A stretch of DNA of 64,000 nt. It comes from Halobaculum sp. XH14. Lineage in GTDB: Archaea; Halobacteriota; Halobacteria; Halobacteriales; Haloferacaceae. The position numbers and the translations under genes were made by a program. Of this stretch, positions 1 to 7,896 are shown one piece after another; the first letter of the stretch is position 1, and each line of letters opens with the position of its first letter. The stretch covers positions 1,426,001 to 1,490,000 of the forward strand of contig NZ_CP134949.1 of NCBI RefSeq assembly GCF_032116555.1, given 5' to 3'. A model generated the notes under the pieces. That model was given only the letters and a program-made list of their open reading frames with translations, searched no databases and was not told where the DNA came from.

Positions 1-1864
1 TCACGCCCCCGGTCGTGGACTGCTTGCCGCGACAGCCGCCACAGCCGTGACAGAGTTCGGCCATGCCCGCGAAGCCGTTCTCGTTCCGCCAGTTCAGTTC
101 GGGTTCGAAGCCCGCGTCGAAGTCGTAGGCCGAGTCGAACCGGAGGTTCTCCGTCAGGTCGGCGTCGCCACAGACGTTCCCGGGGTTCAACAACCAGTCC
201 GGGTCGAACGCGGTCTTGAGCGACCGGAACGTCTCCCAGAGCTCGTCGCCGTACAGCTTCCGGTTCCACTGGGTTCGCGCCCGGCCGTCGCCGTGCTCGC
301 CCGACACCGACCCGCCGAACTCGACGACCAGATCCGTCGCGCGGTCCGCGATGTCGTACATCGTCTCGCGGTCGTCCACGTCCTTCGTGTTGACCAGCGG
401 CCTGACGTGGAGCACGCCCGGCCCCGCGTGGGCGTAGAAGGCGGCGAACGTGTCGTTGTCCGCGAGGATCTCCTCGAAGCCGGCGACGTACTCCGCGAGG
501 TGCTCGGGCGGCACCGCACAGTCCTCGATGTACGAGATGTGCTTGGCGTCGGAGGTGCGGCTGAGGAGGATCGGCATGCCGGCCTTGCGCATCTTCCAGA
601 ACGTCGCCCGCCGGTCGGCGTCGTGGGCTTCGAGGGCGGCCTCGGCGCGGACCGGCGCGTCGGCCTCGACCCGTCCCTCGGTCGGATCCGCATCCGTCTC
701 CGTTCCCGGAACGCGGTCGGCGACCAGATCCGCGACCTTCCCGCGCCCCTCCGCGTCGTCCCCGGCGTAGAACTCGACGAGCAGCACGGAGTCGGTCCCC
801 TCCGGGAGCAGATCCACGACCGGGCCGAACTCCGCCGTCTCGCGGGCGAGTCCGAGGAACACGTCGTCCATCACCTCGACCGCGGCCGGGTCGTGTTCGA
901 GGATGGGGCCGACGTCCTCCATCGCGTCCGCGAGCGACGAGTAGGTGAGCAGCGCGACCGCCTTCGTCTCGGGCACGGGGACGAGCGACACCTCGACCTC
1001 GGTGACGACCGCGAGCGTCCCCTCGCTGCCGGCCATGAGCCGGCCGAGGTTGACCACGTCCGCCTCACCCCGCTCGCCGTTCGCCTCCTCGACGAGCACG
1101 TCCAGGTTGTACCCCGACACGTTCCGCTTCATGTCCGGGAACCGCTCCTCGACGGCGTCGGCGTCCTCCTCGAGGATCCGGACGACCTCGGCGTAGATCC
1201 GTTCGCGGACGCTCCCGTCCGGGTCGCCCGCCTCGCGCATCGTCTCGACCGCGACGTCGCCGAACGTCTCGACGCTCCCGTCGGCGAGCACCACCTCGCA
1301 TTCCTCGACGTACGCGTCCGTCTTCCCGTACTTCAGCGAGTGTGACCCGGTGGAGTTGTTGCCGACCGCGCCGCCCATCGCCGACTTGTCGCGCCAGGCG
1401 GGGTCCGGCGCGAACTTCAGGCCGTCGGGCGCGAGCGCCTCGTTCAGATCGCCGAGGATGCACCCCGCCTGGACCCGCGCGCGACGGGCGTCCGCGTCCG
1501 TCCCGAGGATGCCGTCCATGTATCTGGTGAAATCCAGCACGACCGCCTCGTTCACCGTCTGGCCCGCGAGCGAGGTGCCGCCCCCGCGCGGCAACACCGG
1601 AATCCCCTCGTCCGCGCAGTAGCCCATCACCGCGGCGACGTCCCCGGTCGAGCGGGGGAGCACGACGCCGATCGGCGTCACCTCGTAGGCCGACGCGTCC
1701 GTCGCGTACAGCTGTCTGGAGTAGGTGTCGAAGCGGACGTCGCCCTCGACGCGCGTCTCCAGGGCGGCAACCAGGTCCGGTCGGGCGACCTCCTCGGAGG
1801 TGAAGTCGTAGTCCGCCCCCTCCAGCGCCGGATCGCCGGAGGGAGTCGGTGCGTCGGAACTCAT
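1..1864 (-). CDS. FAD-linked oxidase with C-terminal Fe-S region (glycolate/D-lactate dehydrogenase type), 3' end cut off
   Basis: Reading the minus strand from the ATG at 1864 gives an uninterrupted frame to the window edge (621 codons seen). The N-terminal half has the FAD-binding PCMH features of GlcD/Dld proteins: an LPRGGGTSLAGQ segment near residues 95-106 and a GAVGNNSTG segment near residue 165. The C-terminal FAD-oxidase part contains SGEHGDGRAR, a substrate/flavin loop of the family. The last visible residues, CHGCGGCRGK, begin a cysteine cluster, so a fused Fe-S domain follows beyond the window. It likely oxidises a 2-hydroxy acid such as D-lactate or glycolate and passes electrons to the chain. 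A TTAT box near 1890-1896 lies about 27 nt upstream of the ATG, fitting a leaderless transcript. It is divergent from lutC. Exact substrate is not determined. Confidence 0.88.
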   Translation of the reverse strand, partial: MSSDAPTPSGDPALEGADYDFTSEEVARPDLVAALETRVEGDVRFDTYSRQLYATDASAYEVTPIGVVLPRSTGDVAAVMGYCADEGIPVLPRGGGTSLAGQTVNEAVVLDFTRYMDGILGTDADARRARVQAGCILGDLNEALAPDGLKFAPDPAWRDKSAMGGAVGNNSTGSHSLKYGKTDAYVEECEVVLADGSVETFGDVAVETMREAGDPDGSVRERIYAEVVRILEEDADAVEERFPDMKRNVSGYNLDVLVEEANGERGEADVVNLGRLMAGSEGTLAVVTEVEVSLVPVPETKAVALLTYSSLADAMEDVGPILEHDPAAVEVMDDVFLGLARETAEFGPVVDLLPEGTDSVLLVEFYAGDDAEGRGKVADLVADRVPGTETDADPTEGRVEADAPVRAEAALEAHDADRRATFWKMRKAGMPILLSRTSDAKHISYIEDCAVPPEHLAEYVAGFEEILADNDTFAAFYAHAGPGVLHVRPLVNTKDVDDRETMYDIADRATDLVVEFGGSVSGEHGDGRARTQWNRKLYGDELWETFRSLKTAFDPDWLLNPGNVCGDADLTENLRFDSAYDFDAGFEPELNWRNENGFAGMAELCHGCGGCRGKQSTTGGV

Positions 1865-1968
1865 TGTCGGTGGTGTGGGTCCGAGTCGCATAAGCCCGGT
1901 GAACGCGGCGACGCTGGGTGGCCGTGCGCGGACGAGCGGGAGCGCCTACGGAAGGCGGCAGATGACAC

Positions 1969-1978
1969 GCGTTAACGC
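1969..1978. promoter_or_regulatory. Perfect 10-bp palindrome GCGTTAACGC in the lut divergent promoter region
   Basis: The 147-bp gap between the FAD oxidase and lutC contains one perfect palindrome whose TTAA centre sits where the TATA box of lutC is expected (about 38 nt before its ATG). It could be the TATA element itself, an operator overlapping it, or both. The palindrome is seen; its role is inferred. Confidence 0.4.
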
Positions 1979-2011
1979 AACACACAAGCGCCGTCGGCCG
2001 AAGACGCTGGT

Positions 2012-2563
2012 ATGAGTACGGAGACGCTCGACTCGTTCCGAAGGAACGCCGAGCACCACCACGCGACCGTCCACGAAACCGCGCCGGAGGACGTCCGCTC
2101 GACGGTGGCCTCGCTTATCGACCCGCCCGCCGTCGGCGTCGCCGCCGGCTACGACCTGCCGGCGGGAATCGAGACGAACCCCACGCCGACCGAGCTGTCG
2201 GCCGCGAACACGGGCGTCACCGTCGCGAGCGTCGCCATCGCGGACTACGGGACGCTCGTCCTCGAGGACGACGCGGCCGGGAGCGAACCGGCCTCGCTGT
2301 TCCCCGAGCGACACGTCGCCATCCTCCGGACCGACGACGTCGTCCCGAGCATCGCCGATGCGCTCGGGACGCTCGGGCCGAGACTGCGCGAGGGAGCGAG
2401 CGCGATCCTCGCCACCGGCCCGAGCGCGACCGCCGACATGGGCGAACTCGTCCTGGGCGCGCACGGCCCCGAGGCCGTGGACGTGGTCCTGGTGGGAGAG
2501 GACGCGGATGCGGGCGAGACCGCCGGAGACGGGGACGAAGCCGGCGGGGAGGCCGACCGATGA
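2012..2563 (+). CDS. lutC: LUD-domain protein, LutC-like lactate utilization subunit
   Basis: A 183-aa protein of the LUD (LutB/LutC, former DUF162) family. The order is typical of LutC: a helical start, a central TELSAANTGVTVASVAIADYGTLVLE region that ends in a Ser/Thr-rich ligand loop, and a late ATGPSATADMGELVLGAHGPE segment corresponding to the family signature near the C terminus. LutC works with LutA and LutB in lactate oxidation in Bacillus. Its stop overlaps the start of the next gene (ATGA), so the two are translationally coupled. The last 20 residues are an acidic, low-complexity tail usual for halophiles. Confidence 0.85.
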   Translation: MSTETLDSFRRNAEHHHATVHETAPEDVRSTVASLIDPPAVGVAAGYDLPAGIETNPTPTELSAANTGVTVASVAIADYGTLVLEDDAAGSEPASLFPERHVAILRTDDVVPSIADALGTLGPRLREGASAILATGPSATADMGELVLGAHGPEAVDVVLVGEDADAGETAGDGDEAGGEADR

Positions 2564-4773
2564 GCGAAGCGCGGGAGGGGAAAGCCGAGAAGCTCCACAG
2601 GCTCCTGGAGACCGAGGGCGACGCGGTCGCCGAGAACACCCGCGGCTTCAACCGCGGCCGCTACGAGTCGACCGACGACCTCCCGGCCTACGAGGCGCTG
2701 AAGGACGAGGCGCGCGCGATCAAGGAGGACGCCATCGAACGCCTGCCCGAACTGATCGAGGAACTGCGGGAGGCGGTCGAGTCGAACGGCGGGACGCTGT
2801 ACGTCGCCGACGACGCCGCGGACGCGAACGAGTACGTGCGCGACGTCGTCACCGAACGCGGCGACCGGGTCGTCAAGAGCAAGTCGATGACGACCGAGGA
2901 ACTGGAGCTGAACGAGCACCTCGAGGGGGCGGGCGTCGACGTCACCGAAACCGACCTCGGCGAGTGGGTGCTCCAGATCGCGGACGAGGCGCCCTCACAC
3001 ATCGTCGGCCCGGCGCTGCACAAGTCCAGCGAGTCCATCGCGGAGCTGTTCAACGCGCACTTCGATCCCGACCCGCCGCTCTCGACGCCCAAGGAGCTGA
3101 CGAACTTCGCCCGCGACATGCTGCTGCAGGACATCGAGGCGGCCGACGTCGGCATCACCGGCGCGAACTTCGTGACGGCCGACTCGGGCACCATCGCGCT
3201 CGTGACGAGCGAGGGGAACGCCCGCAAGACCGCCGTCGTCCCCGACACGCACGTCGCCGTCGCCGGCGTCGAGAAGGTGATCCCGTCGGTCGAGGACCTC
3301 GCACCGTTCCTCGAACTCATCGGCAAGTCCGCGACCGGCCAGGACGTCACCTCCTACTTCTCGCTGTTCACGCCGCCGATCGCGTCGCCGCCGGTGGCGT
3401 TCGACCGGCCGGACCGACCGATGGGCGAGGACCCAGCCCGGCGGGAGTTCCACCTCGTCCTCGTCGACAACGGCCGGACGGCGATGCGCGAGGACGAGGA
3501 CCTGCGCGAGACGCTGTACTGCATCCGGTGTGGCGCCTGTGCCAACTCCTGCGGGAACTTCCAGTCGGTCGGCGGCCACGCGTTCGGCGGCGAGACGTAC
3601 ACGGGCGGCATCGCCACCGGCTGGGAGGCCGGGGTCGAGGGGCTCGACAGCGCGGCCGAGTTCAACGACCTCTGTACCGGCTGTTCGCGCTGCGTGCCGG
3701 CCTGTCCGGTGAAGATCGACATCCCGTGGATCAACACGGCCGTCCGGGATCGGGTGAACCACGCGGACGGCGACGGGTCGTTCGACTTCCTCGTCGAGGG
3801 GCTGACGCCCGACGAGGAGCCCGGTGGGCTCGCCCCGGCCAAACGCCTGTTCGGCAACTTCGAGACCCTGGCGAAGTGGGGGAGCCGCACCGCGCCGCTC
3901 TCGAACTGGATCGCCGGCAGCAGGCCGGCACGGTGGGCGATGGATCGCTTCGTGGGCGTCGCCGCCGAACGCGAGTTACCGGCGTTCCAGCGCCGGACGC
4001 TGGTGGACTGGTTCGAGTCGCGCGGGAGCTGCGTCGCCCCGGAGGACGCCACCCGGGAGGCGGTGCTGTACCCGGACGTCTACACGAACCACGTCGCCGT
4101 CGAGCGGGGGAAGGCTGCGGTCCGGGTGCTGGAGGCGCTCGAGGTACGCGTCGTCGTTCCCCGCCGGACGGCGGTCGGCAGCGGGCGAGCGCCGCTCTCG
4201 CAGGGGATGGTCGACACGGCCCGCCGGCAGGCCGAGCGGTGCCGCGACGCACTGGAGCCGGAACTCGACGCCGGACGCGACGTGGTCGTCGTCGAGCCGA
4301 GCGACCTCGCGGCGTTCCGGCGGGAGTACGAGAAACTGCTCCCGGCCGGGGACTTCGAGCGCGTTTCGGGGTCGAGCTACGAGGTGCTGGAGTACGTGTT
4401 CGGCCTGCTGGAGAACGGCGCCGACGAAGGGCGCCTCTCGGCCGGCGACGACGAGCCGGTGGACTATCACGCCCACTGCCAGCAGCGCACCCTGGGGCTG
4501 GACGAACACACCGTCGCGGTGCTGGAGCGGCTCGGCTACGACGTCACCACGTCGGACACGGAGTGTTGCGGGATGGCCGGGAGCTTCGGCTACAAGTCCG
4601 AGTACTACGAGCTGTCGATGGACGTCGGCGAGCCACTCCAGCAGCAGTTCGGGGAGGACGAGCGGCGCGTGCTCGCGTCGGGGACCTCGTGTGTCGACCA
4701 ACTGGAGGCGCTGCTGTCGCGGCCGGCGACGCATCCGATCGAACTGCTCGCGCCCGACTCGTCCGCACGGTGA
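2560..4773 (+). CDS. lutB: LutB-type LUD/4Fe-4S protein fused to a LutA-like CCG domain
   Basis: This 737-aa protein joins three parts. Residues about 60-310 are a LUD domain ending in the TSYFSLFTPP region of LutB. Residues about 321-331 and 372-383 carry the two ferredoxin-like clusters CIRCGACANSC and CTGCSRCVPACP, which bind two 4Fe-4S centres. From about residue 490 the chain continues into a cysteine-rich (CCG) half typical of LutA, GlpC and HdrB, with HCQQ near 638 and ECCGMAGSFG near 667. LutA and LutB are separate in Bacillus, so this is a fusion that probably serves as the electron-transfer core of an L-lactate dehydrogenase complex with LutC. Only one full CCG repeat is evident, fewer than in stand-alone LutA. 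It overlaps lutC by 4 nt. Confidence 0.87.
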   Translation: MSEAREGKAEKLHRLLETEGDAVAENTRGFNRGRYESTDDLPAYEALKDEARAIKEDAIERLPELIEELREAVESNGGTLYVADDAADANEYVRDVVTERGDRVVKSKSMTTEELELNEHLEGAGVDVTETDLGEWVLQIADEAPSHIVGPALHKSSESIAELFNAHFDPDPPLSTPKELTNFARDMLLQDIEAADVGITGANFVTADSGTIALVTSEGNARKTAVVPDTHVAVAGVEKVIPSVEDLAPFLELIGKSATGQDVTSYFSLFTPPIASPPVAFDRPDRPMGEDPARREFHLVLVDNGRTAMREDEDLRETLYCIRCGACANSCGNFQSVGGHAFGGETYTGGIATGWEAGVEGLDSAAEFNDLCTGCSRCVPACPVKIDIPWINTAVRDRVNHADGDGSFDFLVEGLTPDEEPGGLAPAKRLFGNFETLAKWGSRTAPLSNWIAGSRPARWAMDRFVGVAAERELPAFQRRTLVDWFESRGSCVAPEDATREAVLYPDVYTNHVAVERGKAAVRVLEALEVRVVVPRRTAVGSGRAPLSQGMVDTARRQAERCRDALEPELDAGRDVVVVEPSDLAAFRREYEKLLPAGDFERVSGSSYEVLEYVFGLLENGADEGRLSAGDDEPVDYHAHCQQRTLGLDEHTVAVLERLGYDVTTSDTECCGMAGSFGYKSEYYELSMDVGEPLQQQFGEDERRVLASGTSCVDQLEALLSRPATHPIELLAPDSSAR

Positions 4774-4858
4774 GTAAGTCGTCCGCGCGTTGACGGGCGT
4801 CTGACGGGCGTCCGCCCGTGGGGACGCTTTTAAGACCCGGCGTTCCGTTCGCGGCTGT

Positions 4859-5152
4859 ATGGACGCAGACGGCTCCCCACAGGAGATCACGACGCTCGTG
4901 GGACGCGAGGTGTACTCCAACAACGGGGTCTTCGTCGGCGAGGTCGAGGACGTCCGCCTCGACCTCGACGGGCAAGCAGTGACCGGGCTGGCGCTCACCG
5001 AACTGAACGGGGAACTGTTCTCGGGCCGCATCGAACCCGGGAAGGGCGTGATGGTGCCGTATCGGTGGGTACGCGCCGTCGGCGACGTCATCCTCGTCAA
5101 CGACGTCGTCGAGCGCCTCAAGGACGACGAACACGAGGAAGCGGTCGCCTGA
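4859..5152 (+). CDS. PRC-barrel domain protein
   Basis: A 97-aa protein consisting of one PRC-barrel: LVGREVYSNNGVFVGEVEDV at the start is the typical strand-turn-strand of this fold, followed by a VPYRWVRAVGDVILV segment. Archaeal single-domain PRC barrels include CdpB-type proteins that act with FtsZ and SepF in cell division, but many are uncharacterised. A CTTTTAAG box at about 4827-4834 lies close to 30 nt before the ATG, which supports this start and a leaderless transcript. Function beyond the fold is not assigned. Confidence 0.8.
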   Translation: MDADGSPQEITTLVGREVYSNNGVFVGEVEDVRLDLDGQAVTGLALTELNGELFSGRIEPGKGVMVPYRWVRAVGDVILVNDVVERLKDDEHEEAVA

Positions 5153-5180
5153 GCCCGATCGACGGCCGAACCGCCACTCC

Positions 5181-5190
5181 GATTTTCTCG
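5181..5190 (+). terminator. T-rich stop signal after the PRC-barrel gene
   Basis: A TTTTCTC tract lies 30 nt after the stop codon at a convergent gene boundary. Archaeal polymerase terminates at short T-tracts; no hairpin is needed. The call rests on position and composition only. Confidence 0.35.
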
Positions 5191-5236
5191 CTACCAACCT
5201 CCGAGCGGCGACGTCCGAGGCGGTTTCCCGGCCGGG

Positions 5237-6709
5237 TCAGGAGCCGTTGGTGGCGTCGCCGCCCGAACTCGACCCCGAGCTCTCGACGCCCATCGCGTCG
5301 AACAGCTTCCTGCGGACCGCCTCCTCGGAGAGCTGGAGGAGCGTGTCGCGGTTCGACTCGCTCGCCTCGATGCCGGTGAACAGCCCGAGCGGGATCTCCG
5401 CGTTCCCCTGCGTCGAGTGGCCGGCGGCCTCGCCGATGTCCGAGAAGCCGTCCTGCAGCACGGTGCCGATGTTGATGCGGATGTCCTTCGAGCGCGCCGC
5501 GAGGTAGATGGTGTCGTCCGCGATGCCGAACACGGCGGAGGTCGTGATACCCTCGAGGTCGAGGAGTTGCTGGGCGGCCTGCGCGAGCGCCTCGCGGTCG
5601 CGGATGAACCCCGCGTTCGAGACGAGGTGGCTCCCCTGGACCTCCCGGTTCTGGATGGCCTCGGCGAGGACGTCCAGCGTCTCTGGCGACATCGACGGGG
5701 ACTCGACCTCCTCCAGCATGTCGTGGTCGGCGAACGGGTGGAGGTACGCCGCGGCGGTGAGGTCCGCGGGCGTCGTGTCCCGCTTGAAGTCGACCGTCTC
5801 GGCGCGGATGCCGTACAGCAGCGCGGTGGCGACCGTCTCGCTCGGCGAGAGGTCGAACTCCTGGATGTACTTCGTGAGGATGGTCGAGGTGGCCGAGACG
5901 TTCTTGCGGATGTCGGTGAACTGCGCCTCGATCGGCTCCTCGGGCACCTCGTGGTCGATGTAGATGTCGACGTCGGAGTCGACGTCGAGTTCGTCGGCCT
6001 CGGAGTAGTCGACGATCGCGAGGGCCCCGTACTCCGAGAGCGGGGGGGCGTCTTCGCGTGCCAGCAGGTCGATGCCGAGCGTGTTGACGAACGCACGGTT
6101 CTCCTGGTGGCCGATCTCGCCGTCGTAGAGGATGTCGGCCTCGACGCCGTACTCGTCCGCGATGGCCCCGAGCGCGACCGCGGAGGCGATGGAGTCGGGG
6201 TCCGGGTTGTCGTGTGCGAGGATGGCGAGGCGGCCGTCAGCGCTCGAAATGATGTCGGCGAGCTGGCGCGCCTTGTACTCCAGTTCGCCCGATTCGAGCG
6301 AGCGGAGCGCCGAGTCGGCGATGACCGTCGAGGGGGTGATCACCACGTCCGCGCCCAGTTCCGTGAGTTCGTCCTGGCTCACCGGGTCGGAGGCGCGCAC
6401 GACGACGTACTGCTCGCCGTCGTGGTCCCGGATGGCCCGCACCGCCTCCTTGTTCGCGTCCACGTCCGAGGAGAGGATGAGGATGACGTCGCGGTCGGCG
6501 ACGACCCCGGCGACGTCGTCCTCGGCGATGTCCTGGACCTGCGCGTTGAGGTCCTGGTCGCGCAGGGCCTCCACGCGGGCCTCGTCCTTGTCGAGGATGA
6601 GCACGTCCTTGCCCTCCTCGGTGAGTTCGTCCGCGACGGCGTGCCCGACGCTCCCACACCCCAGGATCGCGTAGGTAGACATCGAGGAAATCGTCACCCC
6701 AGCACTCAT
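5237..6709 (-). CDS. TrkA-N (RCK) plus DHH/DHHA1 phosphoesterase fusion protein
   Basis: 490 aa from the ATG at 6709. Residues about 10-130 are a Rossmann TrkA-N/RCK domain (YAILGCGSVGHAVADEL, then LILDKDE). Residues about 160-320 are a DHH-family phosphoesterase with HDNPDPDSIASA, IVDYSEAD and a DHE triplet at about 252-254 where the family normally reads DHH. The C-terminal part is DHHA1-like (GHSTQGNAEIPLG). Such fusions are candidate nucleotide or cyclic-di-AMP phosphodiesterases with a ligand-sensing domain. The TTAA box at 6739-6742 sits about 30 nt upstream of 6709, favouring that start over the internal ATG at 6682. Substrate is inferred from family only. Confidence 0.82.
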   Translation of the reverse strand: MSAGVTISSMSTYAILGCGSVGHAVADELTEEGKDVLILDKDEARVEALRDQDLNAQVQDIAEDDVAGVVADRDVILILSSDVDANKEAVRAIRDHDGEQYVVVRASDPVSQDELTELGADVVITPSTVIADSALRSLESGELEYKARQLADIISSADGRLAILAHDNPDPDSIASAVALGAIADEYGVEADILYDGEIGHQENRAFVNTLGIDLLAREDAPPLSEYGALAIVDYSEADELDVDSDVDIYIDHEVPEEPIEAQFTDIRKNVSATSTILTKYIQEFDLSPSETVATALLYGIRAETVDFKRDTTPADLTAAAYLHPFADHDMLEEVESPSMSPETLDVLAEAIQNREVQGSHLVSNAGFIRDREALAQAAQQLLDLEGITTSAVFGIADDTIYLAARSKDIRINIGTVLQDGFSDIGEAAGHSTQGNAEIPLGLFTGIEASESNRDTLLQLSEEAVRRKLFDAMGVESSGSSSGGDATNGS

Positions 6710-6735
6710 TGGTGACTCGCCGTCGGGGGTGACGG

Positions 6736-6744
6736 GCCTTAAGC
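6736..6744 (-). promoter_or_regulatory. TATA box of the TrkA-N/DHH gene
   Basis: On the minus strand the sequence reads GCTTAAGGC, the only TA-rich spot upstream, centred about 30 nt before the ATG at 6709. It decides the start choice and implies little or no 5' leader. Confidence 0.5.
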
Positions 6745-6823
6745 GGTGATGTTCGTTCACGCCCGCGCGGCGGGTGGGAAGCGGAAGGCATTTTACACGC
6801 ACGGCGGAACGTAGACTCGCCGA

Positions 6824-6897
6824 GGGCCGGTAGCTCAGTTAGGGAGAGCGACGGACTCTTAATCCGTCGGTCGGGGGTTCAAATCCCTCCCGGCCCG
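6824..6897 (+). tRNA. tRNA-Lys (anticodon CTT)
   Basis: A 74-nt cloverleaf. The acceptor stem GGGCCGG pairs with CCGGCCC at 6890-6896, with G as discriminator at 6897. The D-arm contains TAGCTCAGTT, the anticodon loop reads CTCTTAA (anticodon CTT), and the T-arm loop TTCAAAT closes a GGGGG/CCCTC stem. No intron and no encoded CCA. A TTTTACA box lies about 30 nt upstream. The gene is followed directly by a 119-nt unit that repeats its 3' end. Confidence 0.97.
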
Positions 6898-7016
6898 TGG
6901 AACGAGACGGTGAGCGGAGCGAACCCTCGAGTGGAACGGAGAGGGAGGGATTCGAACTAGACCGGGCGCGCGCAGCGAAGCGAGCACGTCCGGGCGTGGT
7001 TCAAATCCCCGGCCCG
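6898..7016 (+). repeat. tRNA-Lys-flanked miniature element with inverted and direct T-arm copies
   Basis: Directly after tRNA-Lys. An inverted copy of the T-arm lies at 6943-6957 (14 of 15 bases match the complement of 6877-6891). A direct copy of the tRNA 3' end, GGTTCAAATCCCCGGCCCG, closes the unit at 6998-7016. Between them is an AGCGAAGCGAG stretch. The same layout follows tRNA-Leu(TAG) and tRNA-Glu with nearly the same length. There is no reading frame of note. A TTTT follows at 7017-7020 and could end the tRNA transcript. The origin as a mobile or tRNA-derived element is inferred. Confidence 0.65.
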
Positions 7017-7205
7017 TTTTCTCTCGGACGCGGACGACGACCGACGAGCGGCGCCGCCGTCAACGGTAGGCGGAACCGGGGCCAGGTTCCAGCACGACCC
7101 CGCGTAGGGGTACTCCCCAAAAGCACCAGTTGACCACCGCTTCCTCCGAAGTACTCCCTCCCGGCCTGGCCAATCTACAAGTACAGTCGAGTGGTATGCG
7201 TACAC

Positions 7206-7358
7206 ATGGCTATCTGTCCCCACTGCGATCAGTCCATCACCGACTGGGCGGAGCGCATCGAGGGCGCGACCCACCCCCCGAGCACGCCGAAAGTGTGGAC
7301 GTGTCCGAACTGCGACGTCGTTCTCGGCATCTCCGACTGGGGGATGCGAGCGGAGTGA
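7206..7358 (+). CDS. 50-aa zinc-ribbon micro-protein
   Basis: A short ORF encoding MAICPHCDQSITDWAE at its start and WTCPNCDVVLG later, that is CPxC at residues 4-7 and CPxC at 33-36, spaced as one zinc ribbon. Small CPxCG-related zinc finger proteins are abundant in haloarchaea and several affect stress, biofilm or motility phenotypes in Haloferax. An ATCTACAAG stretch at about 7171-7179 is a possible promoter element about 30 nt upstream. It ends before a convergent SMR gene. Specific role unknown. Confidence 0.8.
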   Translation: MAICPHCDQSITDWAERIEGATHPPSTPKVWTCPNCDVVLGISDWGMRAE

Positions 7359-7406
7359 GTCCGGCGACTTCGCGTCGACGCGGCGCCGGATCGAACGACC
7401 CGCGGT

Positions 7407-7739
7407 TCAGTGTGCCGACATCCCGGAGACGACGTTGAGACAGTAGACGCCGGCGACGATCAGTCCGACGCCGACGACGCCTGCGGGGTCGAGCGTCTCG
7501 TCGAACACGACGACGCCGATGGCCGCGACGCCGACGATGCCGAGCGCCGCCCAGGTGCCGTAGACCACGCCGATGGGAAGGTCTTCCAGCGTGAGCGAGA
7601 CTAGGTAGAAGGCGGCGGCGTAGCCGGCGACGACGCCCAGGCTGGGCAGCGGGCGCGAGAAGCCCTCCGAGAGTTTGAGCGAGGTCGTTCCCAGCAGTTC
7701 CGAGAGGATCGCCACGCCGAGCAACACGTACGGGTTCAT
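7407..7739 (-). CDS. SMR-family multidrug/quaternary ammonium exporter
   Basis: 110 aa with four membrane helices (about 3-21, 33-50, 58-79, 86-104), the standard size of Small Multidrug Resistance proteins. The membrane-embedded glutamate that couples proton and drug is present in helix 1 (AILSELLGTTSLK, Glu14). Helix 3 has the family GTWAALGIVGVAAIG pattern with the conserved GxW. Acts as a dimer in the cytoplasmic membrane. Substrate could be guanidinium or lipophilic cations; not decidable here. Confidence 0.9.
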   Translation of the reverse strand: MNPYVLLGVAILSELLGTTSLKLSEGFSRPLPSLGVVAGYAAAFYLVSLTLEDLPIGVVYGTWAALGIVGVAAIGVVVFDETLDPAGVVGVGLIVAGVYCLNVVSGMSAH

Positions 7740-7896
7740 ACACCCCGGTCCTCACAGGCGTCTGATAGGCGTTTCGAGAGCCCGTCGGCAGGATGGCTGG
7801 CCGCCGGACCGTGGCCGTCGTCGGACTCACTACTCGGGTCCGTCCCTGCGGTTCGGCCCAGACCGGCCCGTTCCGGCGGTTCGACCCCGACCGGTC

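Noticed and set aside
6898-7016. Second tRNA gene or tRNA pseudogene after tRNA-Lys
   Set aside because: Only the T-arm and acceptor 3' strand are present; D-arm and anticodon arm are missing, and the inverted T-arm is not part of a tRNA.
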